Of a stretch of DNA of 64,000 bases, positions 25,425 to 34,497 are shown piece by piece. The stretch is taken from positions 1 to 64,000 of IMG/VR virus record IMGVR_UViG_3300013233_000856. One strand, written 5' to 3'. Both the position numbers and the translations under genes were made by a program. Origin of the DNA: a virus. The number at the start of each line of letters is the position of its first letter. Position 1 is the first letter of the stretch. The notes under the pieces are model-generated. The model did no database searches. It had not been told where the DNA came from and saw nothing but the letters and a program-made list of their open reading frames with translations.

Positions 25425-28400
25425 CTACCGCGATGGACGCCTAATGACCGGCCGGACGGCCTGGTCGAACTTGACCTGCTTGGCCTTTCTCTGCAGGAAG
25501 GGAACCTGCTCGGAGCTCATCGTGATGCCGCCCATGGACGCCGCGAACCTGCGCAGCTCGTCGCCTGGCATTGCGGTCTCGGCTCCTCCTCCGGGAATGA
25601 GCGGAAGCATCGCCTGCGCTCCGCCGGCCTGCAGCATCCTGCCCATGCGCGCAGTATCCCCTGCCGTAAGGAGGGGCTCGTCCTCTGACTTGTTTGCCTG
25701 CATCGGAACCAGCGACGATGGGTCGGCGATGGAGGCGTTCTTGATTCCGACGCAGGCGAGGGCCAGCGCGATGGTCAGGTCGTCGTGATTACCAGGACCC
25801 TCTACGCACCCGGTGCGCTTCGATCCCAGATGGACATAGATGTGGAGCTGCTCCACGATCCGCTTACTCAAGACCGTCACTCCGTCCTCGCCGAGATAGT
25901 CCATTAGGGCCTTGTTTAACATGGGCTTGTGGACCGGACTGGTCGGGAAGCCAACTTTCCTGCTCGGCCGTCCGCTCGGCATAGGCATACGGAAGATGTT
26001 GGAGTAGGCGAAGTCGTTGTACAGGGAGGTGCAGATGGGCTGCCCTATGCCCGTGCGCTCGGGGACGCAGAAGGAGTTGTTGTACCACCTACCGATGTAG
26101 TCGATCATCATGACGAGGGTGGTCGGCAGGACGCGTATGAGCATCTCGGCCACCTGTTCCAAGGTGTTGCAGTCAACTACCACGATCGCCGAGTAGTCAG
26201 ACGCCTCTCCGCTGGAGATGTCGACTCCGACAGAATAAGCGTGCCCGGAGGCTCCCGGCCTGATGATCCGACCGTTCTCCATGACGTCTGGCTCTGGCTT
26301 GACCGGCGGCTTCCATATGCGGAGCTGCCTCTGGAAGTCCAGAATGTGCCTGGCCCCGGTAGTCGGGTGGATATAGGGAACGGGCTCGGCGATGAAGTAT
26401 TTGTCGCTGACTGCCGTGTCCAGGTGAACGAGCACGTCCCGGGGAACGACCGTCTGCCCGGTTCCTATGAACTCTGCGAGGACTTCCTGCCTAAACTTGT
26501 GGGACTCGCCCTTCTGTTGGAGGGCCCGGTACTGCTCCTCTAGCCATGGGCTCCAGTATGGACCCCATTTCTCCCTTTCTCCCTTGGTGACGCATTCCCT
26601 TATTCCGTCAGTGGGACAGATCCTGTTCACCTCTCCGGTAAAGTCGTCTCGGTACTCGATCGCCCAGTCCATGTCCCACCACATGATCTCGATTGGGTTG
26701 AACTCGTTGCTCTTGCTTGCAGCATCCTCCCAGGTGGTGTGGTACCAGTTTCCCACGCCGTTGACGGTGGAGATGACCACGACGGAGCCGCCGTGGATCA
26801 AGGTATTGTGGCTCACGAAGCCGTTTGCAATATAGGTGTTGTTCGTCGGCACGCTTAGGTCTGCCGTAAGCGTGCTATCGTTCTCTATGCTGACGATCTT
26901 GTCGAACACCAGGCCCTTATCCAGCAACCGCCCCAGCTTGGTAGTGCCGTCGCTTATCTCCAGTGCTCTTTGATAGGGGATCCGGCACGTCCTCCTATAG
27001 CCATAGATCCTCGCCCTCTGCTTCTTGTCCGTCGTTGTCCTCAATGCCGCGTCGCAAAGCTCTTCGACGACAGGATGTTCTATGCAGAGCCCATTTTCCT
27101 GTTTCGGATCCTGAAGTACGACACTGTTCTTTCCGTTGGACAGGAAACCGATCTTGTTCTGGAATCTCTGACAGTTCCGCCTGTCCAGGACGCCTATAAC
27201 ATAGCCCCCAGAGCTACCTTCAAAGCCGCCAGATCTGGTCACAGAAGTATGTGTTAGAATTCCCAATGACAACAGGGAAGTGCGCACCTGATCGGCCAAC
27301 GTTGCAGATGACGTTGACAGGGAAATCCTGCCTCCCGTAATAGTGCCGTCGGCTTCGAACAACCCACGCAGGAAAGCACAGAGGATCTGGGGACCGCTCG
27401 CAAGGACTGGTGCCGGTATCTGTGCGTCGAAGGCATTCGTCTTGCTGTTCAGCCCCTGTCGGACGAGCCAGTCGACGAAGCTCGCGTTATTGACCCTTAC
27501 CTCCAGCGTGTCATGTCCTGGCTCTATATAGGAGGAGACACCAACCTTGGCATACCTGTCGACCAGCTTCCTCGGTAGGTCCCCATAGCCGGGATCGCAG
27601 CTTAACTTGATCCTCTTTGGTCTCTTCTCAGACAACCAGCCATCGCCGACATAGTAGCCCAGAATCTCTGCTAGTTCCTCGGTCATCCTTTCAGGAGGAA
27701 CGAAGTCACCGTGATGCGCGCAAGAAGGACAGACATAATGTCCGGAATCGTCTCTAAAGCGTCGAAGCGAGACAACCCTTCTGGTGAAGGATTTGTGACA
27801 TCTCTTACAGGAGACGTCTATCTGGTCCTTGTCGCTGCATCCATCAAGACAGACAAGGGCCGGTTCCGGATCTGCAAGGCTGACTGGCTCACCCACGCAG
27901 GTGTTCAACATTAGACACGCCAGGTTACCGTTCTGAACGCAGCTCAGCCTCTTCCAGGCATAGTCCTCGTCCAAGACTTTGATCCGATGTCTTGAAGTAG
28001 CCTCGAACTCGTATCCGAGAGAAGTCCTGATCCTGATGGTCCTGCAGTATCCGTTGTTCCAGATCGCATTGCTCGACTGTGGCCCTGCATCGGTCGGAAG
28101 CACTATGTCCTGAGGGGCGTACGTCTTTGCGCCCGGGCTGCCTGCTTCCTCGAGCATCTTGTCGATGCGCTTCAGGCCGCGGCCGGTCGACACTACCGTG
28201 CCGTAGGCGCAGCAGGGCTGGGCGCCGGCCCACATGTCGTCCATGCTGGGCATGAAGGCGGCCTCGTCGATGATGTTCAGGGAGGCCGACTCGGACCGCA
28301 TGGTGTCCTTGCTGGAGGTCAGGGACTTTATGACGGAGCCGTTAGAGAAGCCGACGGAGTGCTCGTTATAGAGATCCGGCGGATCGCCGTAGATGTCCTT

Positions 28401-29162
28401 GTATAGCCTTGGCAGGTGGTCGTAGACGAACTTGACGTTCTTCTTCAGGAACTCCTTGGCGTCCTCGTCGCGCTTGGAGACAATGAGCACCTTCTTGTTG
28501 GAGAAGAACATGGCGTACCATAGCGCGAACGCGCCGGTCAGGGTCGATATCCCGCAGTTATGCACAACTGCGCCGTCCACGATATAGTTGTGCGAGGACG
28601 GAACGTTAAGGTCAAATACCCTGTCCGTGCGGTCCAGCGGACGCACCGACTTCACGGCACCCTTGACGAACGAGAGCGTCTCCCTGGAGACTTCGACGAG
28701 CACGTCGTCCCGGACAAGCCCAGAGACACTCTTCCAGTCGCCCTCTGTCAGGAACTCGTGATCGGCGGTACAGACCGATCTGTGGCCGGTCTCCGTGCAC
28801 ACCTCCATGAGGTCATCCGCCAGCCCGTTGTCATAGACCTCCTTTACCGGAGCGGTCGTCACTCGACCTTCCGTCACCGTATAAACCAAGTCTCCCGGCT
28901 GTAGAGTCTCGATTGCCTTTGGTCCACTTGGCGTCCACACCATGGTGCCGGCCACGAAGCATTGACGGCACTTCCTGTAGATGTTGTAGCGGTTCTTGAG
29001 GTACATCTGCAGGGATCTGCGCTGATAATTGAACAGGTTAAACGGGATAATTCCGGCCTTTGGATGCTTGACCTTGCAGAAGTTGCTGACGAAGAATATT
29101 GGACTCTTCTGACAGCGCTTGAGGAGCCTGGGTACGAGAGCACCACCAGTCTTCCTGCTCAA
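25425..29162 (-). CDS. Terminase large subunit, T4 gp17-like, with two inteins
   Basis: The spliced host protein would be about 640 aa. The ATPase P-loop region reads CRQ, intein 1, then CGISTLTGAFALWYAMF. Walker B is LNIIDEAAFMP, followed by intein 2, then TLIHGGSVVVISTVNGVGNW (coupling motif). The C-terminal nuclease begins near GVDISSGEASDYSAIVVVD. It packages DNA into the prohead and cuts it. TTG start overlapping the upstream stop (TTGA). Residues 68-202 and 317-786 are the inteins, each flanked by Cys at one end and Asn at the other. Confidence 0.95.
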   Translation of the reverse strand: MSRKTGGALVPRLLKRCQKSPIFFVSNFCKVKHPKAGIIPFNLFNYQRRSLQMYLKNRYNIYRKCRQCFVAGTMVWTPSGPKAIETLQPGDLVYTVTEGRVTTAPVKEVYDNGLADDLMEVCTETGHRSVCTADHEFLTEGDWKSVSGLVRDDVLVEVSRETLSFVKGAVKSVRPLDRTDRVFDLNVPSSHNYIVDGAVVHNCGISTLTGAFALWYAMFFSNKKVLIVSKRDEDAKEFLKKNVKFVYDHLPRLYKDIYGDPPDLYNEHSVGFSNGSVIKSLTSSKDTMRSESASLNIIDEAAFMPSMDDMWAGAQPCCAYGTVVSTGRGLKRIDKMLEEAGSPGAKTYAPQDIVLPTDAGPQSSNAIWNNGYCRTIRIRTSLGYEFEATSRHRIKVLDEDYAWKRLSCVQNGNLACLMLNTCVGEPVSLADPEPALVCLDGCSDKDQIDVSCKRCHKSFTRRVVSLRRFRDDSGHYVCPSCAHHGDFVPPERMTEELAEILGYYVGDGWLSEKRPKRIKLSCDPGYGDLPRKLVDRYAKVGVSSYIEPGHDTLEVRVNNASFVDWLVRQGLNSKTNAFDAQIPAPVLASGPQILCAFLRGLFEADGTITGGRISLSTSSATLADQVRTSLLSLGILTHTSVTRSGGFEGSSGGYVIGVLDRRNCQRFQNKIGFLSNGKNSVVLQDPKQENGLCIEHPVVEELCDAALRTTTDKKQRARIYGYRRTCRIPYQRALEISDGTTKLGRLLDKGLVFDKIVSIENDSTLTADLSVPTNNTYIANGFVSHNTLIHGGSVVVISTVNGVGNWYHTTWEDAASKSNEFNPIEIMWWDMDWAIEYRDDFTGEVNRICPTDGIRECVTKGEREKWGPYWSPWLEEQYRALQQKGESHKFRQEVLAEFIGTGQTVVPRDVLVHLDTAVSDKYFIAEPVPYIHPTTGARHILDFQRQLRIWKPPVKPEPDVMENGRIIRPGASGHAYSVGVDISSGEASDYSAIVVVDCNTLEQVAEMLIRVLPTTLVMMIDYIGRWYNNSFCVPERTGIGQPICTSLYNDFAYSNIFRMPMPSGRPSRKVGFPTSPVHKPMLNKALMDYLGEDGVTVLSKRIVEQLHIYVHLGSKRTGCVEGPGNHDDLTIALALACVGIKNASIADPSSLVPMQANKSEDEPLLTAGDTARMGRMLQAGGAQAMLPLIPGGGAETAMPGDELRRFAASMGGITMSSEQVPFLQRKAKQVKFDQAVRPVIRRPSR
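26805..28214 (-). mobile_element. Intein 2 in terminase, with LAGLIDADG endonuclease
   Basis: About 470 residues between Pro316 and Thr787. Starts CCAYGTVVSTGRGLKRI and ends NTYIANGFVSHN before Thr. Inside are a zinc ribbon (CKRCH...CPSC) and two LAGLIDADG-type motifs (LGYYVGDGWL and LRGLFEADGTI). It looks like a complete, homing-competent intein inserted just after Walker B. Confidence 0.92.
28557..28961 (-). mobile_element. Intein 1 (mini-intein) in terminase
   Basis: 135 residues. Starts CFVAGTMVWTPSGPKAIETL, has CTADHEFLT as block B and ends SHNYIVDGAVVHN before Cys203. No endonuclease domain. It splits the P-loop of the packaging ATPase. Confidence 0.93.
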
Positions 29163-29788
29163 GTCTCGTCCTCCGCCGGCGGCTGCCTCAACAGGGCCTC
29201 AAGGTCGAGACCATCCAGGGACGGGCCGCTGCTGTTGAGCGACAATATCACGTCGTTGGACTTGCTCGCAGACAGCAGCTTGGCTATGGAGTCAAGAGCA
29301 CGCGAGGAGTTGCTGTTTATGTCTGCCTTGGTCTGTAGAAGCCTGGCCAGCGCATCCAGGAAGGGTCCCATTCCGCGGACCTCTCCGCCCTGCAGGCGCT
29401 GCCTGACATAATCGCCAAGCAAGGTAGCCATCGAGGACACCTCGCGGCGGTCCTCGGCCTGGTTGTGTACGATCTGCTCCACCGAACCGCTGAAGAGAGA
29501 CAGCAAGTTCTTGACCCTTCTGGACATCTCGGCGTCGTCGCCGTCGCCGTCCATCAGCCTGGCAGGCTCCATGTCGTCCTGGGGTGCCGCTAGGTCGGGA
29601 TCAGGCACCAGGGCCTGGGCAGTCTCCTCTGCAGGAGCTGAGTCCACCCTGCTGGCAGTGCTCGGAAGGATGCCGAGGGCCTCGCTGGCGTTCCTTGGAC
29701 CGATCACTGCAGGGACGCCCTCCGTGGGGGCTTCGGCCGGCCCTCCCCTGAGCATGTGGATTATGTCTGCGTCATTCTCTGCGGTCAT
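29159..29788 (-). CDS. Hypothetical protein upstream of terminase, 209 aa
   Basis: The first 90 residues are Pro/Ala/Asp-rich and probably disordered; the rest is helical. Its stop overlaps the terminase TTG start, so the two are likely co-translated. Position suggests a small terminase subunit or packaging factor, but no motif supports this. Confidence 0.7.
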   Translation of the reverse strand: MTAENDADIIHMLRGGPAEAPTEGVPAVIGPRNASEALGILPSTASRVDSAPAEETAQALVPDPDLAAPQDDMEPARLMDGDGDDAEMSRRVKNLLSLFSGSVEQIVHNQAEDRREVSSMATLLGDYVRQRLQGGEVRGMGPFLDALARLLQTKADINSNSSRALDSIAKLLSASKSNDVILSLNSSGPSLDGLDLEALLRQPPAEDET

Positions 29789-30392
29789 CGATCATGCTCC
29801 TGACCTCCAGGAACCAGTCCAGGTCGAACGGTGCCCTCTGTCCAGAATATCTGCTTACAAGCCGGTCCTCCTGAAGCGACCAATGTGCCGGAGAGGCCGT
29901 TCTTCCGGATTCGTTGACGAACTCGCCGCCGCGTTCACGCCAGCCTCCGAGCCGCACCGCTACGACGTGCGACACTAGGCTGTGGAGGCCGTCTAGGTCC
30001 CTTACTACGTCCAGGGCCTCTGACAGTCCAGCCCCGGACTTGCCTAGATTGTCGCGGACGAACTCGACAGCCTCCGTGGCATTTGCTTTATCCATGTGCG
30101 TCCGGTTCCCGGTCCTGCCTGGATCGTTGTTGGCGTTCTTCCTTGGCATTATCCGCCCGAGCATGAAGCGGTTCTTGACTCGCTTCTTTCTCGGGCGCAC
30201 GGTCCTGTGGACGCGCTCCAGGGCTGACTTCGGCATCGACTCGTCTATGTCCTTGTCCTTCTGCATGACGGAGTCGTACAACTTCTTCATGGTCTCGTCC
30301 TTCAGGAGATCGTCCAGGTCCGTGCCAGTGGCGGACATATAGGACCATAGGATGTGCCGTAGAAGGTCAGTCGCTTCGTCCGGTATCGTCAT
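29772..30392 (-). CDS. Hypothetical protein, 206 aa
   Basis: A helical N-terminus, a basic middle (RPRKKRVKNRF) and a helical C-terminus. It overlaps the sigma-factor gene upstream (26 nt) and the next gene downstream (17 nt), indicating one tightly packed transcript. Not recognised. Confidence 0.65.
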   Translation of the reverse strand: MTIPDEATDLLRHILWSYMSATGTDLDDLLKDETMKKLYDSVMQKDKDIDESMPKSALERVHRTVRPRKKRVKNRFMLGRIMPRKNANNDPGRTGNRTHMDKANATEAVEFVRDNLGKSGAGLSEALDVVRDLDGLHSLVSHVVAVRLGGWRERGGEFVNESGRTASPAHWSLQEDRLVSRYSGQRAPFDLDWFLEVRSMIDDRRE

Positions 30393-31308
30393 CGGCCCGC
30401 ATCCTGTGCCCGATGGTCTCGTGTTTCTCGTTCAATGGGGAGTCGGTGAACTCGTGACTCCTGAGCCTGATCATGCCGAGCACGGAGTTGACGACGTGCC
30501 TTGGCAGGCCAGAACGCTCGACCAGCTTGCCAATGAATCCTTCGTGTGGCTTGTCGTCCTCTCTATAGAGCTCCTCCATTGCGTCCAGCACGCGGACGTG
30601 CTCCCTGTTATGTTTGAAGATGTCCCTGGCCTCCGAGACGAACCTCGAGAACACGTCCTGGCGGCCCGTGACGCGGTTGCCGACGTGCTCCTTGAGCATC
30701 GGTCCGTTCTTGCGGTCGCGGTTCTCCTTCTTGATGTGAGCCAATATGACCGTACGTGCGATCTGGGACCATAGGTTGAACAGCTTGGACTTCCCGCGGT
30801 AGTATATGTTGCCCGCCTCCACCACCTCGCCGGAGTCGTCGTACTCCGGCTTGACCAGCTTCACGCCACAGTGCGGACATGATCTTGTCCCGCTGATGAG
30901 TTCGCCCGCGAACAGGAAGTCGCTACAGAGCATGGAGTCTCCGGGACGTAGCTGGTTATAGCAGGACGCGCAATGGGGCCTGGCCTCGTACTTGTACAGC
31001 GCGCTCTCTATCTGTATCCACGCAACCTGGAACAGGTCTCCTATGGAGGATTCGTCCTTGCCTGGATAGATCTGGCCGAGGTTGTGCGCCCTGATTATCT
31101 GCCGGATCAGCTCGGACGCATGGACCATGATCTGGTCGCGCAGTGTCACGGAGGTGCAGGCCCCGGCCACGTAGCGATATAGGAGACGCTCGACTATCTC
31201 ATTGTCGAAGTAGTAGTTCGGCCTATACTCTTCGTGACGATGTCCCTTGGAAAGGGATGCGGAACCTGGACTTGATGAACTCCTTGCCGCCAATCTCTGC
31301 TCCACCAA
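30367..31308 (-). CDS. Late sigma factor, T4 gp55-like, with zinc-ribbon insertion
   Basis: SELIRQIIRAHNLGQIYPGK and SIGDLFQVAWIQIESALYKY (about residues 65-105) match sigma region 2.1-2.2. KLFNLWSQIARTVILAHIKK (about 175-195) matches the 2.3-2.4 DNA-melting helix. Between them lies a zinc ribbon (CASC...CPHC), absent from T4 gp55 as I know it. No region 4 is visible, as in gp55. In T4 this factor directs RNA polymerase to late promoters made of a -10 element only. The true start is unclear: the frame opens at GTG 31308 inside the helicase gene and no ribosome site is evident. Confidence 0.8.
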   Translation of the reverse strand: MVEQRLAARSSSSPGSASLSKGHRHEEYRPNYYFDNEIVERLLYRYVAGACTSVTLRDQIMVHASELIRQIIRAHNLGQIYPGKDESSIGDLFQVAWIQIESALYKYEARPHCASCYNQLRPGDSMLCSDFLFAGELISGTRSCPHCGVKLVKPEYDDSGEVVEAGNIYYRGKSKLFNLWSQIARTVILAHIKKENRDRKNGPMLKEHVGNRVTGRQDVFSRFVSEARDIFKHNREHVRVLDAMEELYREDDKPHEGFIGKLVERSGLPRHVVNSVLGMIRLRSHEFTDSPLNEKHETIGHRMRADDDTGRSD

Positions 31309-32935
31309 TCACGACCCTAGTGTCATACCCCATGGAGACGATTGCCTTGAGGTTTTCCCTAGAATGCTTGTAGAGGTATTTATTGCCGAGCATGAAGAAG
31401 GAAAATATCCTGGCCCAACCCCTGGTATTCCTGCGCAGCGCCCGGCCCACCTTCTGCTCGAACTCGGACCACAGGCCGCCGCCTCCGATCAGGACGAGGT
31501 TCTCTGTGCCGCCAGACAGGTCGAGGCCCCTACGCAGTATCTTGCTGCCGATGAGGCACGTCATCTCCCTCTTCTCGAACTTCTCTACGATGCTGCGCCT
31601 AGCCCTGCGGCTCGTCTTGCCATACACGAACCTGGAGCCCGGAATCATCTGCTCAAGGGCCAGGCCAAGCGGGGCTATAGGAGCCGTGTCAACAAGGATC
31701 AGGGTTCCCTCGCCGGGAAAGGCTGCAGGGATGGTGGCCACCAAGCGATGAAAGGCCTCGTTCTCTATTATCTCCTCACTGACGGCTATGTCGAAGGCCC
31801 GTGAGTCCTTCCTACCCTCCGGATCTCCGAAGCCTATCATCACGCACTTCACCGGAACTATGCGTCCTGCAGCCTGCACCTCCCTGCGGGACACCTCGTA
31901 AATGATGTTCCCCAGCTGCTCCCTAAGGAAGAGATTCTGGACTGGCTTCTTGCGGTCGAAGGGCGTACCACTGAAGCCATATTTGCGCCTCCCGTGAAAG
32001 TGCTTGACGAACATCTCCTGATATTGCTTGGATGTGGCTAGATCGGCCTCGTCGACGAGCAGAAGGTCGCACCGCCCGACCATCTCCTGTATCTTCCTGG
32101 CATTCTCTAGCCTCGTCGCATAGGCAGCCTTGATCCTCTTCTCCTTGACCAGGCTGCAGTACAGGCGGATGCGCTCGAGCCGACCGGGCTCCAGTTCGTC
32201 AACAAGGTCCGGACACACGGCGAACCTGTCCGCCTCGCCTGGAAAGATCCTGTCGAGACACTCCTCACCAGCCGTAGCCCATCTGCGGAAGGTCTTGACG
32301 GCCTCTTCGGTGTTCACTCTCCATGACGACTGGGTTGGTCTTGATGGCGTAGTCATGGACTGGATGTTGCCGACGATCACCAGTTCGCCTTCCGGCAGGT
32401 GTCCCTGACAGAACATACCAACGCCGCCACGGACTACCCCGCGTAGCTGCAGCCTCTCCACTATCTGGTCGAGGACTACAAGCTGTTCCGTCACTATGAC
32501 GGTAGGGCAGCGGTACATCTTAACGAGCCCGCAGATTATCTCGGTCTTTCCCGCGCCGGTAGTAGCGGACACGAGTCCGATGTCCTTGTCGCAACACCGC
32601 CTGAGGCACTCGACCTGGTACTTCTCTAGTATTATGCCGTTCAGGAAGGTCTTGGTTATGTGCTCGGGTTTCGGTGCCGGATATTCAGGCGCGGGGCGGT
32701 CGTCCACCACTTCAAGGGGAATGTGGTTCCTCCTGCAGCACTCCTGCAGGTCGTCCAGGAACCCGACCGAGAGCCTCTGCGTCCGTACGTTGAAGCGCCG
32801 GTACCAGCCGTCCCATGGCCCACTCAGATAGCGTGCCCTTGGTGTCCTTGCGCTGAACTCCCGGACCAGGATGTCCTCTGCACCGACTATCTGCTCGAGG
32901 AGCATGTTGTGGCTGTCGACTATACGGGCGAGCAT
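31223..32935 (-). CDS. uvsW: UvsW-like SF2 DNA helicase
   Basis: 570 aa with the superfamily 2 motifs in order: Q-region EKYQVECLRRC, Walker A ATTGAGKTE, DEAD-type LLLVDEADLA, motif III GFSGTPF, motif V SKILRRGLDLSG and motif VI QKVGRALRR. T4 UvsW unwinds branched recombination and replication intermediates and R-loops, moving replication from origin to recombination mode. The gene symbol is given by family resemblance. It overlaps the sigma gene by 86 nt. Confidence 0.85.
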   Translation of the reverse strand: MLARIVDSHNMLLEQIVGAEDILVREFSARTPRARYLSGPWDGWYRRFNVRTQRLSVGFLDDLQECCRRNHIPLEVVDDRPAPEYPAPKPEHITKTFLNGIILEKYQVECLRRCCDKDIGLVSATTGAGKTEIICGLVKMYRCPTVIVTEQLVVLDQIVERLQLRGVVRGGVGMFCQGHLPEGELVIVGNIQSMTTPSRPTQSSWRVNTEEAVKTFRRWATAGEECLDRIFPGEADRFAVCPDLVDELEPGRLERIRLYCSLVKEKRIKAAYATRLENARKIQEMVGRCDLLLVDEADLATSKQYQEMFVKHFHGRRKYGFSGTPFDRKKPVQNLFLREQLGNIIYEVSRREVQAAGRIVPVKCVMIGFGDPEGRKDSRAFDIAVSEEIIENEAFHRLVATIPAAFPGEGTLILVDTAPIAPLGLALEQMIPGSRFVYGKTSRRARRSIVEKFEKREMTCLIGSKILRRGLDLSGGTENLVLIGGGGLWSEFEQKVGRALRRNTRGWARIFSFFMLGNKYLYKHSRENLKAIVSMGYDTRVVIGGAEIGGKEFIKSRFRIPFQGTSSRRV

Positions 32936-32970
32936 ACTCTTTAAATACTACAGGCCAATTCGGACCGTGT

Positions 32971-33297
32971 TTATCGCCTATTGGTCTTGCCGGACCCTGT
33001 CTTGCCGGACTTGCTGGACTTTGTCTTGCTGTGCTTGCCCTCCACCGGCTTCTGCAGGACGAGTCTCGTCGTGACGAGCATCATAGCGGCCGATCCAGGA
33101 ATCTGAACCTTGTTCATCTTATCAAGGATGAACGAGACGTGCTCGTCCGACAGTTCAAGGAGCGGATAACCGTCCTTGTCGTTCAACCTCGAAGCGATCT
33201 CCAGAACCGTGGTCGCCTCGCTGCCCGATATAGTGACCATCGTCAGGATACTTCCTATTCTGCTGCGGGCGTCCGAATCAAGCTCAAACTTTGGCAT
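32971..33297 (-). CDS. Hypothetical protein with basic tail, 108 aa
   Basis: Residues 1-80 are a helical, mixed-charge domain; the last 25 residues are Lys/Ser/Gly-rich. An ACATATG-type element lies about 25 nt upstream. Not recognised. Confidence 0.65.
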   Translation of the reverse strand: MPKFELDSDARSRIGSILTMVTISGSEATTVLEIASRLNDKDGYPLLELSDEHVSFILDKMNKVQIPGSAAMMLVTTRLVLQKPVEGKHSKTKSSKSGKTGSGKTNRR

Positions 33298-33321
33298 CTG
33301 CTGGTCTCCGTCCGTGTTCCT

Positions 33322-33332
33322 GCATATGTACT
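33322..33332 (-). promoter_or_regulatory. Candidate promoter, TACATATG variant
   Basis: AGTACATATGC on the minus strand upstream of the 108-aa gene. The same 8-mer TACATATG precedes the genes at 36378 and 42175. Confidence 0.35.
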
Positions 33333-34000
33333 CATTGACCGAGCAGTCTAGCTATCTGCGCAAAGGCATCGGCCAGCTTCTTCTTGTCCGCAAGCTGGCC
33401 GGAATCCTCTAGCTCCTTTCTAGTCGGAAATTCCTTCTTGAGCTGATCCACCTCCTTCTTGAACTTCTTTCCCTTCTCCTTCTCGGCAGCCGCACGGCCC
33501 ACTCTATCCACGTCAGTGTCCGCTCCCTTTCCCTCTGGTTCCTCCTTCAGCCTGCCTTCCGGCTGTGGGCTCTGCAGTTCAGTCGGCCTTGCGGGCTTCG
33601 GTGCCTCCGGCGGCTTCCTCTCCTCTGGTTGCAGATCCTTGTTCGTCTCAGGGACTTCCTTCGTACTTTTCCCATCTGCCTCCTGCGTCTCCTCGGCCCC
33701 CTTCCTGTCTTCCATCTCCTTGAAGGCCTTCTCGACCATCTTCTGAACCATTTCCTTGTCGATCGTCTGGGGCAAACCGTCCTTTGGCATCTCGCCCCGG
33801 ACATCGTCTCCAGTGACCGTAACGGACCCTGGATCGCCTGTTGCCTCGCCCAGGGGAGTACGGACGATAAGCTCGGTGCCGTCCGTCATCACCAGGCAGT
33901 CCTCCCCCACGATCAGGCTCTCCGACAGTTCCGGCGCCACCATGCGGAGGTTCCGCAAGAACTTCCTTAAGCCGCGCCTGCCAAGCTGCCTCTTCTCCAT
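33332..34000 (-). CDS. Hypothetical Lys/Glu/Pro-rich protein, 222 aa
   Basis: A folded N-terminus (residues 1-70) is followed by a long charged Pro/Glu/Lys segment, probably disordered, and a short helical end. ATG 34000 overlaps the upstream stop (TGATG). It lies in the neck/tail gene string. Not recognised. Confidence 0.7.
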   Translation of the reverse strand: MEKRQLGRRGLRKFLRNLRMVAPELSESLIVGEDCLVMTDGTELIVRTPLGEATGDPGSVTVTGDDVRGEMPKDGLPQTIDKEMVQKMVEKAFKEMEDRKGAEETQEADGKSTKEVPETNKDLQPEERKPPEAPKPARPTELQSPQPEGRLKEEPEGKGADTDVDRVGRAAAEKEKGKKFKKEVDQLKKEFPTRKELEDSGQLADKKKLADAFAQIARLLGQ

Positions 34001-34497
34001 CACGTCCCCCGCCTGGCGTAGAACTCTATGGGCCGCTTCCGCTCCCTACCGTCTAGGCAGATCTCCACAATCGAATCTGGAGGCACCTGGCCCAAGCCCT
34101 CCATTACCGTTTCGCCGCCCTGATAGAAGACCCTCGACATCCTTCCATCGTCCACTCTTCGCACCATCACGCCCGGCCGTACCATTCCGGCCATGAGAAA
34201 CATCCTGGAGCCAGTGAACGCGGTCCTCGGCAGGAGGTGCCAGTGAGAGACCCGGATCACGTCGTCGTATCCTATCGGCTGCACAGTGTATTGGACGCGC
34301 TCGTCCAGCCCGTGACCACCGACGTCATGGACCTCTACGACCTGGACAGCCGATCCACTGCCGGGATAATAGGTGGTCAGAAAGCCAGACAGGTCCGGTA
34401 CGCATGCCTCGGCAATGTCTCCTGGCTCCATAGCGAGATAGGTCGGCAGTGCTTCCTTATCGCACCGCCAGAAGCTCTCGGAGATCGTCTGCATCAT
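34000..34497 (-). CDS. Hypothetical protein, 165 aa
   Basis: A beta-rich small protein, overlapping the next gene upstream by 4 nt and the next downstream at TGATG. Position between structural-type genes suggests a virion or assembly role. No motif recognised. Confidence 0.7.
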   Translation of the reverse strand: MMQTISESFWRCDKEALPTYLAMEPGDIAEACVPDLSGFLTTYYPGSGSAVQVVEVHDVGGHGLDERVQYTVQPIGYDDVIRVSHWHLLPRTAFTGSRMFLMAGMVRPGVMVRRVDDGRMSRVFYQGGETVMEGLGQVPPDSIVEICLDGRERKRPIEFYARRGT

